Assembly (NCBI GenBank): GCA_964412015.1
Contig: CAYPMO010000004.1
Location: 97,649-161,648 of the forward strand
DNA length: 64,000 bases
Direction: 5' to 3'
From: SZUA-318 sp964412015
Lineage (GTDB): Bacteria > Gemmatimonadota > Gemmatimonadetes > Longimicrobiales > Gaopeijiaceae
This document shows, one piece after another, positions 43,903 to 52,026 of the stretch (positions within the stretch are counted from its first letter, which is position 1; every line of letters starts with the position of its first letter). The position numbers and the translations under genes are program-made. The notes below the pieces were generated by a model. It saw only the letters and a program-made list of their open reading frames with translations. It was not told the origin of the DNA and made no database searches.

Positions 43903-44394
43903 GTGACCCGGCCCGACAAGAAAGGAGCGCCCGACCGCGACAAGTGGGCGGAAGTCGTCTCGAGCGCCGAGGATGCGGTGCGCCGGGACGCCGATCTCGC
44001 TCCGCGGCGCGCGCATCCTCTTCCCGGCCGGAACATCCTGCTCATTTCGCTGGGCGTCGTCGTGGCCGTCGGCATCGCGATCGTCACGCCGCGGCTCGCA
44101 CCCGGCTCGGCGGCGTCCCTCCCATTCAACGACCAGGCGTCGGACCTCCGAGCGGAAGCCGCGCTCCTCATCGAGCAGATCGAGGCGTACCGGCAGGAGA
44201 GCGGGACGCTCCCTCCTGCGTCCATGCTCGCCCCCTTCCTGGACGAGGGATACAGCTACCGGATTGTGGACGAGGTCACCGGACGCTACGAGGTCAGGCG
44301 GGCGGCCAGCGGTGTGGAGGTGATCTACGACGGCAGCCTCCCCCTGGGACTCTGGCTCGCGATCGGCGGAGGCGCCGCAGGAGGGCCGTCATGA
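43903..44394 (+). CDS. Single-span membrane protein of the pilus locus (paralogue A)
   Basis: 163 residues. A charged cytoplasmic N-terminus, one span (ILLISLGVVVAVGIAIV) and a periplasmic part: SDLRAEAALLIEQIEAYRQ, SGTLPPASML and VEVIYDGSLPLGLWL. It shares the last 70 residues' pattern with the protein at 47142-47651. It resembles no pilin (no prepilin leader) and no known PilN/O/P. GTG at 43903 is the best start; a TTG 36 bases earlier also is in frame. It overlaps the pseudopilin gene by ATGA, so it belongs to the secretion locus. Confidence 0.75.
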   Translation: MTRPDKKGAPDRDKWAEVVSSAEDAVRRDADLAPRRAHPLPGRNILLISLGVVVAVGIAIVTPRLAPGSAASLPFNDQASDLRAEAALLIEQIEAYRQESGTLPPASMLAPFLDEGYSYRIVDEVTGRYEVRRAASGVEVIYDGSLPLGLWLAIGGGAAGGPS

Positions 44395-44828
44395 GCCACC
44401 GTCGTCATCGGGGCGGGTATACGCTCATCGAGGTTCTCACGGTCGCGGTCGTGCTCGGAATTCTGGCGGGGATCTCGACGCCCATGCTCTCGCGCGCCAT
44501 CCACCGAGCGGGAGCCGCCAAGGTGGTGGCGGACGCGCACAATCTGACCCTGGCGGTGCGGGCGTTCATGACCGCGGGCGGAAACCTGCCCAAGAGTGGC
44601 AACTGGGGGGAGGCGCCCACCGGTCTGAGCGAGTTCCTCGAGGAGACGATGACGTTCACGTACCGGGACGTGGAATACCGGTTCGTCACCCAGCCCAACA
44701 AGGGGGTGGCCCAGCTCTGGGTCCGCTATGACAAGGACTCGGGCGTGGGCGCGGCGCTCATGAGCTTCCGACGTCCGGGCGAGGTGACCTGGACGCCCAC
44801 GCGCACCACGTTCGTCCTGGCGAAATAG
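44391..44828 (+). CDS. GspG-like pseudopilin
   Basis: 145 residues. Type III/IV prepilin leader RRHRGGYTLIEVLTVAVVLG: cleavage after the second Gly leaves an N-terminal Tyr rather than Phe, with the conserved Glu at +5. The rest is a small globular domain with an NLPKSGNWGEAPTGL loop. It should be processed by a prepilin peptidase (not in the window) and assembled into a short pseudopilus. Coupled to paralogue A by ATGA and one base before the ATPase gene. Confidence 0.86.
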   Translation: MSHRRHRGGYTLIEVLTVAVVLGILAGISTPMLSRAIHRAGAAKVVADAHNLTLAVRAFMTAGGNLPKSGNWGEAPTGLSEFLEETMTFTYRDVEYRFVTQPNKGVAQLWVRYDKDSGVGAALMSFRRPGEVTWTPTRTTFVLAK

Positions 44829-44829
44829 C

Positions 44830-47127
44830 GTGTCCGACCCGAGCCATTGGATCGTGCGTGTCGCGCGCCGCGCGGAGCTTCCGGGTGCGGACGAGCTCGA
44901 CGTGCCCCCACGCGCGCCGGCCGCCGAGGCGTGGGCCGCGGTCCAGGAGCGGTGCGGGGTGTCCGCGGACGACCTGGCGGCACTCGTGGCCAAGTGGTTC
45001 AAGCTCGGCGTCGCGGATCTATCCGACCACGACCCGAGCGCCGCGCACTTCCTGCCCGGGTCGGTGGCCAGGCGCTTCGGTGTTTTCCCCCTCATGGAAG
45101 AGGAACGTCGCCTTTCGGTCGCTACCGCCGACCCCTGCGACATCCACGCCGAGCAGCAGGTGGGCTTCGCCTCGGGGCGCACGCCGGTTCTGCGTATCGC
45201 GCCGCCGGACCGCATCACCGAGTACATCGAGGCCACGTACTCGCCCGACAGGGCCGTCAAGAACCTCCTCAGCCGCATGGACGTGAAGGACCCGCGCGTG
45301 AAGGTCCTGGAGGAGGAGGCTCCGGCGCAGGAGCCGATGATCGAGCTCGACGACGAGGCCGACGCGGGGCCGATCGTCAGGCTCACCAACATGATCCTCG
45401 AGGACGCGGTGACGAAGTCCGCGTCGGACATCCACCTCCAGCCGCTTCCCACTGGAGGCGTGATCCGGCTCCGCATCGACGGCGTGCTGAGGAGCGGTCT
45501 CACGGTGCCACTCCCCGTGCTGGGGCGGGTCATCTCGCGGATCAAGATCATCAGCCGCCTGGACATCTCCGACAAGATGCGGCCCCAGGACGGGCGCGCC
45601 CGGATCCTCATCGCGGGGCACAAGTACGACCTGCGCGTCTCGACCGTCCCCGTGCGCGGCGGCGAGAAGGCCGTGATCCGGATCCTGGACCCTCACAAGT
45701 CGGGGGCTCTGGACGAGTCCGGGCTTCCGGCCCGCGAGGTGGAGCGCCTCCGCCGCGTGCTCCGCAACCGCGACGGCATCCTCGTGGTGACCGGGCCCAC
45801 CGGCTCGGGCAAGACCACGACCATGTACGCGGCGCTCCGGGAGATCGCCACCGAGGACGTCAACATCATGACGGTGGAGGACCCGGTGGAGTACGAGCTC
45901 TCCGGGCTCACCCAGATCCAGGTGGATCCCAAGCAGGGCATCACGTTCCAGAGCGCGCTCAAGGCCATCCTGCGCCAGGACCCCGACGTCATCTTCGTGG
46001 GCGAGATCCGGGACCTCCCCACGGCCGAGACCGCGGCCCAGGCGAGCCTCACCGGGCACCTGGTGCTCGCCACGGTCCACGCCAACGACGCCGTCGGATC
46101 GGTGCGCAGGTTCCTGGACCTGGGGCTCGACGCGGCGACCATCTCGGAGACACTCCGGGGAGCGCTGGCCCAGCGGCTCCTGCGCACGCTCTGTCCCGAC
46201 TGCGCCCAGCCGGTGGAGGGTGAGCTCCTCCCCGACGAGACGAAGCTCGCGCAGCGCTACGGAGTCCGGCCCATCATGCGGCCCGTGGGATGCGGCGAGT
46301 GCGGCAACTCGGGGTACCGCGGGCGCCGTCCGGTGGTGGAGATGATCCTGCCGACGCCGGAGCTGCTCCGCATGGTGGCCGCGGAGGCTCCCCACATGGA
46401 CCTCATGGCCCGCGCGCGCGAGGACGGCATGCGCTCGATGCTGGACGGGGCGCTGGACCTGGTGAGCGAGGGGCTCACGACGCTCGCGGAAGTGGAGCGT
46501 GTCATCGGCGAGGACGCGGGGGAAGCTCCCGCCGCCTCGGGCGCCGGGCCCGCCAGCGCCCCTCCGACGGGGGTCGTCGCGGGGCCCGAAGCACCGGCGA
46601 CAGAGGCAACCGCCCCGCCCCCACCCACAGCACCGCCGCCCGCCACGGCACCGTCGCCCGCCACGGCACCGTCGCCCGCCGTGGAGGTCCGCGCGGCCGC
46701 GCCGCCCCTCGTGCCCACGGAGCTCCGCGAGGGCGGCGTGGACGAAGCGCCGTTCGTGCTCGTCGTGGACGACGACGCGGACACCCGCCTCCTGGTCGGC
46801 ACGATCCTGGGGAGCCACGGCTGGAAGGTTGCGGAGGCGTCGGACGGAGCCACGGCCCTGATGCAGGTCGGGAAACACCATGACCTGTCGCTGGTCGTCC
46901 TCGACCTGGGTCTTCCCGACATCGACGGCATGGACGTGCTGCGGGCGCTTCGGCGCTCCATCGAGACCGCGCGCATCCCGGTCGTGGTGCTCACCGGCAA
47001 GACCGACCGGGACACGGAACAGGGGGTGCTGGCGGCGGGCGCCGACGACTACATCCGGAAGCCCGTGGACGGGCCGATCCTGCTCATGCGCGCCAAAGCC
47101 GTGGTACGCAGGGCGCGGATAGCCTGA
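44830..47127 (+). CDS. Pilus/type II secretion assembly ATPase fused to a receiver domain
   Basis: 765 residues. An N-terminal GspE/PilB N-domain (about 1-150), then a GspE core with Walker A GPTGSGKTT at 322-330, Walker B DPDVIFVGEIRD around 385-395, His-box GHLVLATVHANDA and a zinc-binding tetra-Cys (C455, C458, C488, C491). A Pro/Ala linker (about 565-632) leads to a response-regulator receiver domain, with phospho-acceptor Asp692 in VVLDLGLP, DDD at 647-649 and Lys744 in IRKP. GTG start. The fusion implies control of assembly by phosphorylation. I know no standard GspE or PilB with this tail. Confidence 0.92.
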   Translation: MSDPSHWIVRVARRAELPGADELDVPPRAPAAEAWAAVQERCGVSADDLAALVAKWFKLGVADLSDHDPSAAHFLPGSVARRFGVFPLMEEERRLSVATADPCDIHAEQQVGFASGRTPVLRIAPPDRITEYIEATYSPDRAVKNLLSRMDVKDPRVKVLEEEAPAQEPMIELDDEADAGPIVRLTNMILEDAVTKSASDIHLQPLPTGGVIRLRIDGVLRSGLTVPLPVLGRVISRIKIISRLDISDKMRPQDGRARILIAGHKYDLRVSTVPVRGGEKAVIRILDPHKSGALDESGLPAREVERLRRVLRNRDGILVVTGPTGSGKTTTMYAALREIATEDVNIMTVEDPVEYELSGLTQIQVDPKQGITFQSALKAILRQDPDVIFVGEIRDLPTAETAAQASLTGHLVLATVHANDAVGSVRRFLDLGLDAATISETLRGALAQRLLRTLCPDCAQPVEGELLPDETKLAQRYGVRPIMRPVGCGECGNSGYRGRRPVVEMILPTPELLRMVAAEAPHMDLMARAREDGMRSMLDGALDLVSEGLTTLAEVERVIGEDAGEAPAASGAGPASAPPTGVVAGPEAPATEATAPPPPTAPPPATAPSPATAPSPAVEVRAAAPPLVPTELREGGVDEAPFVLVVDDDADTRLLVGTILGSHGWKVAEASDGATALMQVGKHHDLSLVVLDLGLPDIDGMDVLRALRRSIETARIPVVVLTGKTDRDTEQGVLAAGADDYIRKPVDGPILLMRAKAVVRRARIA
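46642..46677 (+). repeat. Two-copy 18-bp tandem repeat in the ATPase linker
   Basis: Two identical 18-base units, 46642-46659 and 46660-46677, encode ATAPSP-type repeats in the linker before the receiver domain. Likely a flexible hinge whose length can vary by slippage. Confidence 0.7.
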
Positions 47128-47141
47128 GTCCACTCGGCATC

Positions 47142-47651
47142 TCAAAACTCTCCGCCGTCCCGGCCGCGCTGCGCCAGCCACTCGTCGAGCGGCACGCTCC
47201 CGTCGAACGTCACCTCGACGTCGTCGCGCTCCCCGACCACCAGGTACGCGTCGTCCACAGGCTCGTAGGTCACGTGCTCACCGAGGAGGAGCCGGAGCCG
47301 CCCCGCGTCCGGGAGCGCTCCAGTCCGCGCCCGGAATGCCTCCACCTCACGGACCACGTTCGCCACGGCCCATCGGAGGTCGGCCTCGACCTCCGCCTCG
47401 GTCTGCCCCGGGGCCGGGAGCAGGAGCGAGAGGCCGGCGGCGATCACGCTGGCGGCCAGGATCACGCCGAGCGCCACGACCCGTCGCGCCGCCGGACGGG
47501 CCGCGTCGAAGCGCAGGACCGGGCCGGCGTCGCTCCCGGGCCCGGGGGCCCTACCGACGTGCCTGCTGGCGGCCTGCAAGGCGGCCAGCAGCTCCGCGCT
47601 GGGCGCGTCGTCGTCCGCGCCCCCCGGGGGAGCCGTGGGATTCTCAACCAA
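47142..47651 (-). CDS. Single-span membrane protein of the pilus locus (paralogue B)
   Basis: 169 residues. Cytoplasmic N-terminus, one span (VVALGVILAASVIAAGLSLLL) and a periplasmic part: ADLRWAVANVVREVEAFRA, TGALPDAGRLRLLL and VEVTFDGSVPLDEWL. It matches paralogue A in architecture and in the DLR, EA-aromatic-R, TG-x-LP, VEV-x2-DGS-x-PL-x2-WL positions. The start is a TTG at 47651 inside the end of the upstream platform gene, with an eight-base overlap. Convergent with the ATPase, 14 bases apart. Probably an inner-membrane component of the secretion machine. Confidence 0.72.
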   Translation of the reverse strand: MVENPTAPPGGADDDAPSAELLAALQAASRHVGRAPGPGSDAGPVLRFDAARPAARRVVALGVILAASVIAAGLSLLLPAPGQTEAEVEADLRWAVANVVREVEAFRARTGALPDAGRLRLLLGEHVTYEPVDDAYLVVGERDDVEVTFDGSVPLDEWLAQRGRDGGEF

Positions 47652-48858
47652 GGGATGTCATCAAGTCGAAGACCGGCGTGTACATCGCGGCGACGATCCC
47701 ACCCAGAACCACCCCCAGGATCACGATGAGCGCGGGCTCGAGCGCCTTCATCGCGCCGTCGATGGCCGCTTGCACCTCCATCTCGAAGAAGTCGGCCACC
47801 TTGTCCAGCATCTCCTCGAGCCGCCCCGACTCCTCCCCCACCTTCACCATCTGCGCCAGCAGCGGTGGGAGGATCTCGGACTTGGCGAGGGGCGTGGCGA
47901 GGTCCGAGCCGGCGTGGATGGAATCGCGCGCATTCATCACCGCGGCTTCCACCTCTCCATTCCCGGAGATCCGTGAGCTCGCGAGGAGCACGTCGGAGAG
48001 CATCACCCCGGAGTGCAGCATGGAAGCCATCGCGCGCGTGAGCCTGGCGACCGCAGCCTTGCGCGTGAGCCCTCCGATCAGCGGAACGCGGAGCAGGAGG
48101 TAGTCGGCCCAGCGGCGGCCGCCTTCGGTTCGAGCGAGCGCGCGGACGAGAAGCGTCACACCGACGACCGCGGCGAGCACGACGAGCCAGTACCGGCGCG
48201 TGACGGTGGAGGCCATCAACAGGAGGCTCGTGGAGAACGGCAGCGCGACGCCCTCGGACTCGAACAGCTGGCTGAACACGGGCACCACGAACGTGAGAAT
48301 CGCGCCCACCGCGAGGATGGCCACGGTGAGCACCACCGCTGGGTAGACCATGGCCCCGACGATCCGCTCGCGCAGGGCCTGGGAGGCTTCGAGGTAGGCG
48401 GCCACTCGCTGCAGCGACTGAGGGAGCGTGCCCCCCACCTCGCCCGCCTCCACCATGTGCACGTAGATGGACGGAAACACCCGGGGGTGGGCCCTGAGCG
48501 CGTCGGAGAGGGAGGCCCCTCCGTTGATGTCCCGAGCCACCCGTCGGAGCGCGCCCCGCAGCGCCCGATCCGTGGTCAGGCTCGCGAGCATCTCCACCGA
48601 GGCCAGGAGGGGGAGCGCCGCGTCCACGAGGGTGGCGAACTGCCGGGTGAAGACCGCGAGCGCGCGCCGGTCGGCGGATCCGCGCACCCGGGGCAGCTCC
48701 TCGACCGCCACCGGCTCGAGCGACACCGGCGACAGCATCTGCTCGGTGAGGATCCTGCGCGCCTCGCCCTCCGAGGTCGCGTCCACGACGCCCGTGAGAC
48801 GTCGTCCCTCGGGGTCCCGGGCCGCGAACCGCCAGCCGTGCTCCGTGTGATTACTCAT
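47644..48858 (-). CDS. Inner-membrane platform protein, GspF/PilC-type
   Basis: 404 residues. Two GspF domains, each about 120 residues with helices and a membrane span: FTRQFATLVDAALPLLASVE starts the first, RLTRAMASMLHSGVMLSDVL the second. Ends in LIVILGVVLGGIVAAMYTPVF. It anchors the assembly ATPase at the inner membrane. ATG at 48858 overlaps the upstream gene by ATGA. It lies on the strand opposite to the ATPase. Confidence 0.93.
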   Translation of the reverse strand: MSNHTEHGWRFAARDPEGRRLTGVVDATSEGEARRILTEQMLSPVSLEPVAVEELPRVRGSADRRALAVFTRQFATLVDAALPLLASVEMLASLTTDRALRGALRRVARDINGGASLSDALRAHPRVFPSIYVHMVEAGEVGGTLPQSLQRVAAYLEASQALRERIVGAMVYPAVVLTVAILAVGAILTFVVPVFSQLFESEGVALPFSTSLLLMASTVTRRYWLVVLAAVVGVTLLVRALARTEGGRRWADYLLLRVPLIGGLTRKAAVARLTRAMASMLHSGVMLSDVLLASSRISGNGEVEAAVMNARDSIHAGSDLATPLAKSEILPPLLAQMVKVGEESGRLEEMLDKVADFFEMEVQAAIDGAMKALEPALIVILGVVLGGIVAAMYTPVFDLMTSLG

Positions 48859-50072
48859 CCCACCACCTCGAACCATGAACGTTCCGTCGCTGCGGCAGCG
48901 CCCGCGCCGGGCGTCAGCCCGGGGATGCCCTCGAGGGCCCTCAGCACCGCGCAACTGCTGTACTCGATCCGCCCACCCGACGTGACCTCGCTACGCGAGC
49001 CACCCCCCGCGCCACCGCGGACCAGCACGCCTCCGAAGATCCGCCCGGGTCCCGTGAGGCGCAGGCGCCCCTGGACGATGACGAGGCCGTAGTACTCGAA
49101 TTCGTCATCGATGAGAAGGTCGCCGTCCACCAGCAGAATCCCCTGTCCCTCTCCCCTCCCCTGCAAGGTCAGGTCGCCCGCCACGTGTACGATGGGCGCG
49201 TAATCCCCGCAGGGCCCGTCCGGATCCGTCGGGGAACCCCAGTTCGTGTTCGACCAGGTGATGCACATGCTCCCGAACGCCACGGGTCTCACGCGGTCTC
49301 GCAGGCGCGTGTCCCTCGTGAACGTCACGTCGGCCATGCCGGCCAGGGCCGCATACGTCGTCGAGCCGAAGTCGGTGAAGTCGGCGTCGGCCACGGTCGT
49401 GTCCTCCTGGATCGGCGGCGAGCCGGTGACGACGCCGCCCCTCCGCGTCTCGATGGCGGTGGCGTCGGACGTAACCACGCCGGGGAGATCGGCCGGGGCG
49501 CCGGGACACGGCGCGGCGCCCCACGCCGGCGGGACGACGTCCGTGCCGGACACGCCCGAGTTGGGATCCAGCCTGCGCGCGCCGCTGATGCGGAGGCCGC
49601 TCTGCACTTTGACCGCCGCCTCGCAGCACAGCGAGCCGCTTCCCGAGACCTCGACCACCGTCACGACCGTGCGCCGGGCGGACCACGGAGGGCGGACGAC
49701 GGCAGTGGTGTGGACGAGCACGCGGTTCACGGGAGTCTCTCCCGCGCCCACGGGGGCCCGGCGCACGACCGAACGGTACCGCGAGCCGTCGGGAAGATCC
49801 TGCCAATCCACGACCACGGAGTCGCCGGGGACGGGAAGCGCGGGCACGGCCTGGGCCCAGAGTGCCACGGTGCGTGCGGCACCGGCGTCCGCGGCAGCGA
49901 GCGCCACCGCGGCCTGCCGCGTGGCCTCGGCGGCCCGGTAGTCGCTGCGCGCCGTGTAGAGGCCCGTGACGCTGACCATGGTGAGCACGACGAGCACCAG
50001 GAGAGCGACGGGAAGGACGAAGCCGTCCTCGCCGTAAGGCAGGCAGTCACGGAGCGTGGCCCGGCTCGTCAC
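48855..50072 (-). CDS. PilX/GspK-like minor pilin or pilus-associated protein
   Basis: 405 residues. Near the N-terminus a hydrophobic helix (GFVLPVALLVLVVLTMVSVT) follows EDGF, a prepilin-like leader without the usual Glu at +5, as in GspK and PilX. The long C-terminal domain is beta-rich, with a repetitive VAGDLTLQGRGEGQGILLVD segment and VQGRLRLTG resembling right-handed beta-helix folds. GTG at 50072 overlaps the PilW-like stop by GTGA. Probably a tip or cargo component. Confidence 0.78.
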   Translation of the reverse strand: MTSRATLRDCLPYGEDGFVLPVALLVLVVLTMVSVTGLYTARSDYRAAEATRQAAVALAAADAGAARTVALWAQAVPALPVPGDSVVVDWQDLPDGSRYRSVVRRAPVGAGETPVNRVLVHTTAVVRPPWSARRTVVTVVEVSGSGSLCCEAAVKVQSGLRISGARRLDPNSGVSGTDVVPPAWGAAPCPGAPADLPGVVTSDATAIETRRGGVVTGSPPIQEDTTVADADFTDFGSTTYAALAGMADVTFTRDTRLRDRVRPVAFGSMCITWSNTNWGSPTDPDGPCGDYAPIVHVAGDLTLQGRGEGQGILLVDGDLLIDDEFEYYGLVIVQGRLRLTGPGRIFGGVLVRGGAGGGSRSEVTSGGRIEYSSCAVLRALEGIPGLTPGAGAAAATERSWFEVVG

Positions 50073-50845
50073 CGGTTTCTCCCGCCGAACGTCAGCGTCA
50101 CCGTATCCTTGCGGATCCCGGCTCCACCCGCCGCCCCCGGCGCGGTCACGATGCGCACGCCGACGCGCGCGGCCACGGCCGGATCGGTCACGACCGCGCC
50201 CTGGGCATCCTCGTACCACGTCGCGAAGCCGGTCGCCCCTTCCAGCGGTCCCGCCAGCGCGTCCCTCAGGGCCCCGTCCACGCGGAAGAGCCAGAACCCT
50301 CCGGCATCCGGGGCGACCTCGAAGACCACGGAGCGGAAGGGGCGGGCCGCGGACGCCGGCACCACGTCCGGGGCGGCGCGGCCGAGCCGCGCTACCGTTC
50401 CGCCGCCGGCCACGCACGGCACCTGCGGCGTCGGTCCGGACAGGGCTGTCACCGACTCCGCCGTCCAGCCACCCGCCCGCTGGATCAGGACGCTGTCGCC
50501 GGCGCCCGCGGCCCAGCGGCCTTCCGCCGCGACCACACCCAGGCGGCTTCCGGCCGCGTCGGTCCCGCAGACGAGCCCGAGGCCCAGCGGCTGGCGCGCG
50601 CGGATGCGGCCGGGCCCCAGCACGACGACGTCGCCGCCGGCGAGATTGGCCTCGCGGAGCGCGGCGGTGAGCACCGCCATCGCGACCCTTGCGGCTTCGT
50701 GCCGCACGGAGGCGGCGCCCTGGGCGTTCCAGTACCGCCGCTGCGTCACCAGCACCTCCTGGAGCGCGAAGACGATCAGGGCCCCCAGCGCGACCACCAC
50801 CATGAGCTCGGGCATGCTGAACCCCTGCCGGGACGGGGTCTTCAT
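50069..50845 (-). CDS. PilW-like minor pilin
   Basis: 258 residues. Prepilin leader RQGFSMPELMVVVALGALIV, cleaved after Gly, with Phe at +1 and Glu at +5. The globular part includes a two-Cys pair (LVCGTDAAG and VPCVAGG) that could form a disulfide. Coupled by ATGA to the PilV-like gene upstream and GTGA downstream. Minor pilins of this type prime pilus assembly. Confidence 0.83.
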   Translation of the reverse strand: MKTPSRQGFSMPELMVVVALGALIVFALQEVLVTQRRYWNAQGAASVRHEAARVAMAVLTAALREANLAGGDVVVLGPGRIRARQPLGLGLVCGTDAAGSRLGVVAAEGRWAAGAGDSVLIQRAGGWTAESVTALSGPTPQVPCVAGGGTVARLGRAAPDVVPASAARPFRSVVFEVAPDAGGFWLFRVDGALRDALAGPLEGATGFATWYEDAQGAVVTDPAVAARVGVRIVTAPGAAGGAGIRKDTVTLTFGGRNR

Positions 50846-51192
50846 CGGGGCCGGTACACCCAGACCGTGTCCGACAGGATGCGTCCTCGCTCCGGACGGG
50901 TGCGCACCACGAGCCCGACGACGAGGTACGCGCCACTGTCCGCGACCGTCCAGAGCGCGTCCCCGGCGGGCCACGTCGCCGAGCCGTCGCGGAGCGAGTC
51001 CACGGGGGCCGTCCGGAGGCGCTCCACCTCCTCCTGGATGAGCTGCGCCGCGCGGAGCTCGAGCGCCGCGGCGCGCATGCTGGCCGACGCCACGCGGCTC
51101 GTTCCCACCCAGGCCATGGCTCCGATGGACAGCACGACGATCGCTACCAGAACCTCGATCAGGGTGAACCCGCCCGGGCGCACTCGCTTCAC
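50842..51192 (-). CDS. PilV-like minor pilin
   Basis: 116 residues. Prepilin leader PGGFTLIEVLVAIVVLSIGA, cleaved after Gly, with Phe +1 and Glu +5. The N-terminal helix is followed by a small domain with Trp residues (WPAGDALWTV). GTG start at 51192, overlapping the FimT-like stop by GTGA. Confidence 0.85.
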   Translation of the reverse strand: MKRVRPGGFTLIEVLVAIVVLSIGAMAWVGTSRVASASMRAAALELRAAQLIQEEVERLRTAPVDSLRDGSATWPAGDALWTVADSGAYLVVGLVVRTRPERGRILSDTVWVYRPR

Positions 51193-51668
51193 GGCGCCAC
51201 CCTGCCGACCGCGCTCACGACCACCGAGTCGGTGAACTCGCCTCGCTGGAGACGCACGACCACGCCCTGCCCCGTGCAGGGCGCCACGGCCACGGCCAGT
51301 CCCCGGGGATCGAAGCAGAGCAAGGGTTGGGTCGCCACCAGGTTCACCGCGAGGTCCTCCCAGACGTCCACCTCGCCCACCGACGCGAGGGGGGCTCCCC
51401 CCAGCACCGACGTGTCCACCTGGACGACGAGACGATCCCCGGCGGCGTCGAAGACCAGGTAGCCGACCCGTCCGAACCGCACGGCCGCCGCCCGCGCGGC
51501 CGCGACCGACGACGTCACGCGCGAACGGGCGTCGCTCACGGCAACGCGGGCACTCACGTACAGGACCCGCGGGGCCGCGATCCCCAGGAGGATCGCGGCG
51601 ATGGCCACGACGAAGATCATCTCGAGCAGGGTGAAGCCCCGCTCGGTTCGGTGTGCTGCTGACCTCAG
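51189..51668 (-). CDS. FimT/GspH-like pseudopilin, probable CTG start
   Basis: About 159 residues. The prepilin leader TERGFTLLEMIFVVAIAA lies partly upstream of the first in-frame ATG (51620). Starting there would remove the cleavage site Gly-Phe and Glu+5, so the real start must be earlier. No in-frame ATG, GTG or TTG was found back to about 51725. A CTG at 51668 follows AGGAG by seven bases and gives a 15-residue leader. First gene of the minus-strand pilus set. A sequencing slip is the alternative. Confidence 0.78.
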   Translation of the reverse strand: MRSAAHRTERGFTLLEMIFVVAIAAILLGIAAPRVLYVSARVAVSDARSRVTSSVAAARAAAVRFGRVGYLVFDAAGDRLVVQVDTSVLGGAPLASVGEVDVWEDLAVNLVATQPLLCFDPRGLAVAVAPCTGQGVVVRLQRGEFTDSVVVSAVGRVAP

Positions 51669-51708
51669 GAGGCGGCTCCTCTGGGAAGGTACTGCCTCGT
51701 CTATCGTG

Positions 51709-51990
51709 CTATGCGAACATCTTCGCCGCCAGCGTTGCGTCCTTGTCCGTCCGGGTCTCGAGCTTGATGAAGGTCCCGATCCGCTTCGTGCCCTCGGCGT
51801 GCAGGGTCTCGTGGACCTTCTCGATGGCGGCGAAGATGTCGGCCATCTCGCCCTCCACGTCGGTGCCGTTGGGATGGAGCCGGGCGTGGATGTCGGCTTC
51901 CACGAGGATCGCGTGCGCGCGCTTCACCTCCTCGCGAACGGAAACGCCGGAGCCGATCGGGATCACCTGGATGTCGGCCAGAGCTCTCAT
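51709..51990 (-). CDS. MTH1187-family (UPF0045) thiamine-binding-like protein
   Basis: 93 residues. The family fold (ferredoxin-like, tetramer) is suggested by DIQVIPIGSGVSVREEV, IHARLHPNGTDVEG and TFIKLETRTDKDATL. Related proteins bind thiamine. Small, cytoplasmic, ATG at 51990. It lies downstream of efp on the same strand, with a 36-base gap. Confidence 0.87.
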   Translation of the reverse strand: MRALADIQVIPIGSGVSVREEVKRAHAILVEADIHARLHPNGTDVEGEMADIFAAIEKVHETLHAEGTKRIGTFIKLETRTDKDATLAAKMFA

Positions 51991-52026
51991 GGTTCCCCTC
52001 GTCGGTATGGGGTCTCGGGAGACGGA

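Noticed and set aside
46642..46677. Tandem repeat as CRISPR or regulatory array
   Set aside because: It is in frame in the ATPase linker and codes for Pro/Ala-rich hinge sequence; only two units.
45019..47181. A minus-strand open frame of about 720 codons
   Set aside because: Antisense to the ATPase-receiver gene; product is Arg/His/Gly-rich with no family resemblance.
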